Of a stretch of 64,000 nt of DNA, positions 59,205 through 64,000 are shown piece by piece. Where the stretch lies: positions 43,762 to 107,761 of the forward strand of contig NZ_JBHUHX010000002.1 of the NCBI RefSeq assembly GCF_042682685.1, read 5' to 3'. The DNA comes from Imhoffiella fuscus. Lineage in GTDB: Bacteria > Pseudomonadota > Gammaproteobacteria > Chromatiales > Chromatiaceae. Numbering within the stretch: position 1 is the stretch's first letter; every line of letters begins with the position of its first letter. The notes beneath the pieces were generated by a model. That model was not told where the DNA came from and ran no database searches. It saw only the letters and a list, made by a program, of their open reading frames with translations. The translations under genes were made by a program, and so were the position numbers.

Positions 59205-60308
59205 ATGGAACTCAGCCACGAGGACAGTCTCCGGCTCAACGTGCTGCTTGCGAGCAAGCCGCTCGCGATCCGTATCGATACGTCCAAACTGCGGGTTCTG
59301 GGACTGACCGAGCGTGGCGAGCTCAGTCTGCAGCTCAATCCGACGACCCGTCCCGAGCAGTATCTGCGTTGGGTCAGAGAGACCATCTCGGGCCATGTGC
59401 TGGGTTCGCCCGGCGGTTATCCCGTCTATCTGAGCCGCTGGACCCGCATGGGTCAGATGCGTGACGGCAGTCTGGAGCAATTGCTGATGCTCGGCGAGCC
59501 CGAGGCGGTCGTCGCCGCTGTCTGCGCGCCCGGTCTCGACGATGAGTTGGCGCGGCGCGCCTGGTGGGCGATGGAGGACGCGGCCAACGCGCGGCGCATG
59601 CTAACCAATCCGCAGGTCGTCCGGGGACGCATGGGACCGCTGCTCGCCGACTATCTGGTCGAGCATCTGCCGTTCGAGACCGACCACGAAGACATCATGG
59701 AGTCGGTGCAGCTGGTGCTTCAGTCCGGTTTGCTGGATGACAGCCGTATCGTCGAGCTCTGGCACCGATCGGCGCGCAAGCCGGCCTATCTCGTCGGCTT
59801 CATGCGCGCCCTGCCCGATGCGCTCTGTGTTTCCAGCCCCGCCCGAGCCTGTCCGGATGTCCTGCACCGTCTAGCCGAATCGGACCCGGTTGCCGCTTTG
59901 ATCCAGTGGCTCTACGCGTCTTCTGGTCAGTTTCTCGTCTCGACCGCCGCCTCGGCGCTGGCCAAGCCGCCGACCCAAGAGGTGATCCTCGCCGCCTTCG
60001 CCTGTCTGCGCGACTTTCTTGCGCCAGTGAGGCCCGAGGGCGACCCGGATAGGGACATCGCCGAGCTGATCGCCGATGCCGACGCCTTTGTCGATCCGGC
60101 AGATCCCGATCCCTCGGTCGCCGAGATTCTGGCCGAGCTTCCCGCGCTGGCGCCCGAGATCGCCGCCATGCGCCTGCTCTCCGGGGTCGGCTATGGTCTA
60201 CTGCGGCCCATCCTGAGCGACTCCGCCACGCTCGGTAGTCTCATGCGGCGCAAGCTGTCGCCCGTTTTGGATCCGATCCAGGAGCGTCTTACTCTGTTGC
60301 AGCGATAG
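59205..60308 (+). CDS. dsrS: DsrS, conserved cytoplasmic protein of the dsr operon
   Basis: This 367-residue protein is helical, with no transmembrane segment or known catalytic motif (start MELSHEDSLRLNVLLASKPLA; middle LEQLLMLGEPEAVVAA; end PVLDPIQERLTLLQR). Its position at the end of the operon matches A. vinosum dsrS, which is not essential for sulfur oxidation and whose function is unresolved. The next gene is convergent, 106 bp away. Confidence 0.93.
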   Translation: MELSHEDSLRLNVLLASKPLAIRIDTSKLRVLGLTERGELSLQLNPTTRPEQYLRWVRETISGHVLGSPGGYPVYLSRWTRMGQMRDGSLEQLLMLGEPEAVVAAVCAPGLDDELARRAWWAMEDAANARRMLTNPQVVRGRMGPLLADYLVEHLPFETDHEDIMESVQLVLQSGLLDDSRIVELWHRSARKPAYLVGFMRALPDALCVSSPARACPDVLHRLAESDPVAALIQWLYASSGQFLVSTAASALAKPPTQEVILAAFACLRDFLAPVRPEGDPDRDIAELIADADAFVDPADPDPSVAEILAELPALAPEIAAMRLLSGVGYGLLRPILSDSATLGSLMRRKLSPVLDPIQERLTLLQR

Positions 60309-60414
60309 GCTGTCCAGTTGTCGCTTCCGTTCACAATAGACCGCAACCCGCACTCTGCGCGTTCGCTTTCGTTCCACCGAAATGAGACGGGCGCCGGCGA
60401 TCGGCGTCGTTGCG

Positions 60415-61407
60415 TCATGCTGGAGCCGTGCGATTTCCCCAATGCCTGGCGAGTTGATGCAGTGCCTCGGCCCCGACCGGTTCGGTTGCGAGCAGCGGGG
60501 TCTCGACGATCGGCAGGTCGGGCAGGGCGGCGGCGAGATCCTTGAGACAGGCTTCCTCCTGACCTCGGCGCCGTTCCAACAACTCGCCCGCGTCTTGGGG
60601 CGAGCGACGATTGACGACCAGCGCCCCGACCGGGATGCCCTGGTCGGCCAGTTGCGCGCGCAGCTCGATCGACTCCAGCACCGGTAGACGCTCCGCCATC
60701 AGCACCAGCACGAAGGCGGTATTCGCCTGCTCCTTCAGATGATCGCGCAGCGAGGCGAAGCGCAGACGCCGTCGTTCCAGCACCGAGAGAATCTGGTCGT
60801 CGCGGTCCGGGCTGCCGATGGTGCGGCGCGCCACCTCGTCCGGGTTCATGCGCCGGAAGGCGTCTCCGAGCTTGTTGGCGCTGTGACGCGAGCGCAGCAG
60901 ACCCTCGGTCCAGGTCGACATCAGTTCCGGCAGGGCCAGCAGCCGTGCCGTGTGGCCGGAGGGGGCCGTGTCGAAGATCAGCAGACCCTCGCCGTCGCCG
61001 TGATGGAAGTGGTGGTGGACCAGATCGGCGATGCGTTCGAGCAGGGCTGCCTCGTGCAGCCCCGGTGCCTGACGCGCGAGCGCGAGCTGACGGTCGACCT
61101 CGCCCGAGAGATTGGCCGGCATCAGCCGCCGTAACGAACGGCCAACCTGCTCCAGATGGGCGTCCGCGATGCCTTGCGGATCCAGCTCGATCGCCTCCAG
61201 ATTGGGCGCGATCTCGACCGCATCGGGTCCGATGCGCCGCTGCCAGAGGTGCCCCAGGTTGTGGGCCGGATCGGTCGAGACCAGCAGCACGCGACGGCCC
61301 CGCTCGGCCTCGGCGAGGGCGACCGCCGAGGCGGTCGTCGTCTTGCCGACTCCGCCCTTGCCGCCGAAGAAGAGCAGACGGCGCTCTGCGGCGAGCCTCA
61401 GCAGCAT
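60415..61407 (-). CDS. ArsA/GET3-family ATPase
   Basis: This 330-residue P-loop ATPase has the deviant Walker A FFGGKGGVGKTT near residue 17, STDPAHNLG (switch) near 45, LLIFDTAPSGHTARLLALP near 145 and a C-terminal ATPase core. It is a single-domain form, like GET3/TRC40 and one half of ArsA. There is no arsB or arsenite-binding Cys pair. It overlaps the small Cys-Cys-ended gene by 10 bases, and that gene overlaps cstA, so the three are cotranscribed. What it inserts, moves or powers is unknown. Confidence 0.88.
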   Translation of the reverse strand: MLLRLAAERRLLFFGGKGGVGKTTTASAVALAEAERGRRVLLVSTDPAHNLGHLWQRRIGPDAVEIAPNLEAIELDPQGIADAHLEQVGRSLRRLMPANLSGEVDRQLALARQAPGLHEAALLERIADLVHHHFHHGDGEGLLIFDTAPSGHTARLLALPELMSTWTEGLLRSRHSANKLGDAFRRMNPDEVARRTIGSPDRDDQILSVLERRRLRFASLRDHLKEQANTAFVLVLMAERLPVLESIELRAQLADQGIPVGALVVNRRSPQDAGELLERRRGQEEACLKDLAAALPDLPIVETPLLATEPVGAEALHQLARHWGNRTAPA

Positions 61408-61682
61408 CGGATGTCATCGAGCGGCGAATGCTCGAGCCCCATGCGACGGTGCCAGTCGTGAAACTGCTCGTAGAGCAGTGGCATCAGTTCCAGGGTGTAC
61501 CAGCCGACCGGGTTGGGTACCCCCAGGCTCTCGGCGAAGACCATGAGCATGAAGAGATCGTCCTGATCGCGCCGGGCGCGGCCGAAGGTGCGCCGGTAGG
61601 GCGCTACGTAGAACTCCCGCAGGAGTTCCTCGAAGCGCCGCCAGCCCTTGAGTGTTTCCTCGTTCCCGTCGGTTGGGCTCAT
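61398..61682 (-). CDS. Small protein ending in Cys-Cys, cory-CC-star-like
   Basis: This 94-residue soluble protein has a helical front half (WRRFEELLREFYVAPYRRTFG, then DQDDLFMLMVFAESLGVPNPVGWYTLELMPLLYEQFHDWHRRMG) and ends in DDIRCC with both cysteines at the very C-terminus. I recall a poorly characterised family with this ending named cory-CC-star, often next to ArsA-type ATPases, as here. The start at 61682 (MSPTDGNEE) overlaps the cstA stop as ATGA, and its own stop overlaps the ATPase start by ten bases. The CC end suggests a metal or thiol handover, but this is inference. Confidence 0.7.
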   Translation of the reverse strand: MSPTDGNEETLKGWRRFEELLREFYVAPYRRTFGRARRDQDDLFMLMVFAESLGVPNPVGWYTLELMPLLYEQFHDWHRRMGLEHSPLDDIRCC

Positions 61683-63343
61683 GTCGGCAGGTCCGCGCTG
61701 CGCTTGGCGAGCGCGAGCCCGGCCTCCACGGAGACCCAAAGGGCGGCGACCAGGATGATCAGATCCATGCCGATCAGCAGCCAATTACCATCGGACCAGA
61801 AGCTGCCGAGCTGGATCAGCAAGGCGTAGACCGTCATGGCCAGCAGGAAGGCCAGGGGGATCGCAGTGAAGACGATGGGGCGGCCGAGACGCGCCAGGAT
61901 CACGGACAGGATGGCCAGTGTCAGGCCGGCGAGCAGCTGGTTGGTGGTTCCGAACAGGGGCCAGATGAGCATGCCGCCGGATCCGTCGCCGCCCGCACCG
62001 AAGGCGAGGGCCAAACAGGTTACCAGCGCCACGCCGGTGGCGACGTAGCCGTTCTGAAGCGGCTTGAACGTGGTCATCTCACCGACTTCCTGGATCACGT
62101 AGCGCTGTAGGCGCATGCCGGTGTCCATGGTGGTGCCGGCGAAGAGGATGGCCATCACCGAGAGGATGGTTCCGCCGAGCTCAGGCGAGATGCCCAGGCC
62201 ATCGGCCAGGATGCGCCCACCGCCGTTGACGAATGCGGCCAGGCTGCCTTGGCCGAAGCTGGAGTAGACGCCTTCCCATTCGGAGACCGTAGCGAAACCG
62301 GCGACCGTGCAAATGATGGCCGCCAGGGCCAGCATGCCCTCGCCGACGGCACCGAAATAGCCGACGAAGCGTGCGTCCGTCTCCTTGTCGAGCTGTTTGG
62401 AGCTGGTGCCGGAGGCGACCAGCCCGTGGAAGCCGCTGATGGCCCCGCAGGCGATGGTGACGAAGAGCAGTGGCACCAGGGGCGGGGTGCCCTCGGGCAG
62501 GTTCTGGTTGATCATGGGCGCGACCACGTCCGGTGCTGCGATGATGGTCGCTGCGTAGAGCAATCCGAGACCGATGAAGAGCTGGAGGCCGTTGATGTAG
62601 TCGCGCGGCTGCAGCAGCACCCAGACCGGCAGCATGGAGGCGATGGCGGCATAGGCGAAGAGAATTAGGATCCACTGTGCGTTCGGCGACAGACCCATGA
62701 CCTGATCCGGCAGACTGAGCGGATAGGCCTGGCCGACGAAAATGAGGGCATAGAGCACCGCGACGCCGATGATGGACGGCCACAGCAGGCCCATGCGGTA
62801 GCGGTAGATCGCCTGTCCGATGATCAGCGCGACCACGATCGCCCCCCATGCAGGGATCGTGGCGGCGGGATCATGAACCAGCAGCTTGGCGATGACCACC
62901 GCGAAGGCGCTGTTGACCATCAGCAGCAGCAGGAAGATGACGACCATGAAGAGTGACTTGGCACGATGACCGATGACCTTGCCGGTGAGCGCGCCCATCG
63001 ACTGGCCACGGTGCCGCACGCTGGCCCAGAGTGCGCCGAAATCGTGCACCCCTGCCATGAAGACGGTGCCGATGGTCACCCAGAGGAAGGCCGGTAGCCA
63101 GCCCCAGAAGACCGCGATCGCCGGCCCGACGATCGGCGCTGCCCCGGCAACGGAGGTGAAGTGATGCCCCCAGAGCACGAATTTGTTGGTGGGGATGTAA
63201 TCGATGCCATCGCGCAGCTCGTGCGCGGGTGTCACGAAGTTCGGGTCCAGTCGATACAGCTTCTCGGCGACGAACTTCGAGTAGACGAAATAGCCCAGCG
63301 CCATGGTGCCTAGGCCGACCAATAGTAGATAAATGGCGTTCAT
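61679..63343 (-). CDS. cstA: CstA-type carbon-starvation membrane protein (pyruvate/peptide transporter)
   Basis: This 554-residue inner-membrane protein has about 15 hydrophobic segments and the CstA features DGIDYIPTNKFVLWGHHFTSVAGAAPIVGPAIA near residue 45 (signature around FTSVAGAAPI), HDFGALWASVRHRGQSMG, and CGAISGFHGLVASGTSSKQ near 305. CstA/YjiY proteins take up pyruvate or peptides under carbon limitation. The gene is first in the three-gene minus-strand operon. Its length is shorter than the E. coli 701-residue CstA and fits the short subgroup. Confidence 0.93.
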   Translation of the reverse strand: MNAIYLLLVGLGTMALGYFVYSKFVAEKLYRLDPNFVTPAHELRDGIDYIPTNKFVLWGHHFTSVAGAAPIVGPAIAVFWGWLPAFLWVTIGTVFMAGVHDFGALWASVRHRGQSMGALTGKVIGHRAKSLFMVVIFLLLLMVNSAFAVVIAKLLVHDPAATIPAWGAIVVALIIGQAIYRYRMGLLWPSIIGVAVLYALIFVGQAYPLSLPDQVMGLSPNAQWILILFAYAAIASMLPVWVLLQPRDYINGLQLFIGLGLLYAATIIAAPDVVAPMINQNLPEGTPPLVPLLFVTIACGAISGFHGLVASGTSSKQLDKETDARFVGYFGAVGEGMLALAAIICTVAGFATVSEWEGVYSSFGQGSLAAFVNGGGRILADGLGISPELGGTILSVMAILFAGTTMDTGMRLQRYVIQEVGEMTTFKPLQNGYVATGVALVTCLALAFGAGGDGSGGMLIWPLFGTTNQLLAGLTLAILSVILARLGRPIVFTAIPLAFLLAMTVYALLIQLGSFWSDGNWLLIGMDLIILVAALWVSVEAGLALAKRSADLPT

Positions 63344-63862
63344 CGCCTCTCCTGGGTTCTTTTGGATCGAGCCCTGATGGCTCTCGAATCAGTGCCGAGC
63401 CGGTTCGCTCGGAGGCACCCTATTGTAAGCAAGATGACGGGATGTGCCTTTGCTATCTGTCCAGTGGGGTGCGACGCGAACCCCTCGCAGCGGTTGAGCG
63501 CGGTCATGTCGTCTATGGGCAGGCCGATTTCATTGGCCTCGGATAATAGGGGGAAGCGAAATCGGATGCCGGGTAGGGAAACAAGTGATCGGGGGCGATG
63601 TAGGTGAAATGTTGGAAATCCGCAACGGTCATCAGACCGTTGGCGCCGAAGAGCAGGTTCGACGCTGTCATTGGGGACATCCAGAGATCAGGCACCGAGC
63701 TGGAAGACGTTCTGGGGACCGCGCTCGGCGGTTGATCGCGGGCCGCCGACCTCGTGCTCGGTCGGTTGCGGCCCGCCGTGCGATCAGGTGGCGATCGCCT
63801 CGTCTGCGACCTGTTGGAGGTGCTCGGTCAAGGCCATCGCGCCGACGAACCTGGGTTCGCCA
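63344..63862. other. Gene-poor stretch near the right edge
   Basis: No confident gene lies in these 519 bp. The cstA operon promoter is expected at the left end. A minus-strand frame at 63513-63695 (60 codons, GTG start) reads with codon-like composition (LLFGANGLMTVADFQHF) but has no recognised domain. A second short frame in the stretch before 63862 ends in LQQVADEAIAT. A GC-rich stem (GGGCCGCCGACC with GGTCGG..CGGCCC) sits at 63740-63775. These may be debris of a decayed gene next to the partial one at the edge. Confidence 0.4.
63513..63695 (-). CDS. Possible 60-residue small gene or gene remnant
   Basis: The frame starts with GTG (MPDLWMSPM...) and ends before cstA. The residue pattern is protein-like, with hydrophobic and aromatic clusters (FQHFTYIAPDHLFPY), but there is no ribosome site, domain or homologue that I recognise. 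It is listed only as a possibility. Confidence 0.2.
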   Translation of the reverse strand: MPDLWMSPMTASNLLFGANGLMTVADFQHFTYIAPDHLFPYPASDFASPYYPRPMKSACP

Positions 63863-64000
63863 CTAGTTGTGCAGATCTTCGACCATTGCTGTGTAGGCGC
63901 CGATCTGGGCCTCGGTCAGCAGCCCCAGGCCCGGGCCGCCCTGCCAGCCGTCGGGTTGGCCGTAGGTGGCGTCGATGCGTGGCATGATCGCGAGGTCGTT
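63863..64000 (-). CDS. C-terminal end of a minus-strand gene, cut by the window
   Basis: On the minus strand the last 45 codons before TAG at 63863-63865 read NDLAIMPRID at the left, then YGQPDGWQGGPG and LLTEAQIGAYTAMVEDLHN. The Met-Pro and the terminal helix after a Gly-rich turn look like the end of a small periplasmic cytochrome c (Met axial ligand, then C-terminal helix), but the heme motif would be outside the window. The identity is a guess. Confidence 0.4.
   Translation of the reverse strand, partial: NDLAIMPRIDATYGQPDGWQGGPGLGLLTEAQIGAYTAMVEDLHN

Noticed and set aside
60415..61407. Arsenite efflux ATPase ArsA
   Set aside because: There is no arsB, arsD or arsR, and the arsenite-binding Cys residues were not seen. 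The single-domain form is closer to GET3.

Overview
This GC-rich window reads as chromosome from a purple sulfur bacterium of the Chromatiaceae, close to Allochromatium. Two diagnostic loci support this. The first is a soxBXAKL thiosulfate-oxidation cluster arranged as in Allochromatium vinosum, with soxB divergent from soxX-A-K-L. The second is an uninterrupted 15-gene reverse-type dissimilatory sulfite reductase operon, dsrABEFHCMKLJOPNRS. No phage, insertion sequence, CRISPR array or rRNA operon was seen.

Layout. 1-4.2 kb: a phosphorelay/c-di-GMP signalling module (CHASE-PAS histidine kinase, single-domain response regulator, Hpt-REC-REC-GGDEF protein), then tRNA-Leu(UAG). 4.4-9.2 kb: sox cluster. 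9.3-16.4 kb: acetate/pyruvate carbon metabolism (ActP with its DUF485 partner, a dihydroorotate-dehydrogenase-like protein and the one-chain pyruvate:ferredoxin oxidoreductase NifJ). 16.6-25.5 kb: housekeeping genes (rimI, prfC, a BolA-family gene, ftsH, an orphan DppC-type permease, nagZ) and purine salvage (a hypoxanthine-type phosphoribosyltransferase and a probable methylthioinosine phosphorylase), with a hemerythrin-like protein between them. 25.5-35.5 kb: an unrecognised membrane-anchored, GY/P-tailed protein, then the rimP-nusA-infB-rbfA-truB-rpsO-pnp translation/RNA operon, preceded by two tandem intrinsic terminators. 35.5-43.3 kb: a ureohydrolase, two membrane proteins, tRNA-Ser(UGA), uvrC, pgsA, two identical tRNA-Gly(GCC) genes and a SufS-SufE fusion.

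43.3-45.5 kb holds a small minus-strand gene set divergent from dsrA: two unrecognised proteins, a stand-alone Cas6/Cmx6-like RAMP protein without any CRISPR array, and a DsrC-fold protein with no cysteine. I consider this the most promising under-described unit. 46.3-60.3 kb is the dsr operon. DsrE/F/H and DsrC carry persulfide to DsrAB, DsrMKJOP forms the transmembrane electron-transfer complex, DsrL is the NAD(P)H-linked iron-sulfur flavoprotein, DsrN makes the siroamide-type cofactor, and DsrR/DsrS are accessory. 60.4-63.3 kb holds three overlapping minus-strand genes: cstA, a small protein ending in Cys-Cys, and an ArsA/GET3-type ATPase. The right edge cuts a minus-strand gene whose C-terminus alone is visible.

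Together Sox (periplasmic thiosulfate to stored sulfur) and Dsr (stored sulfur to sulfite) form the two halves of sulfur-globule metabolism, next to low-potential carbon chemistry typical of an anaerobic phototroph. Assignments rest on recognised motifs and gene order. No similarity search was run.
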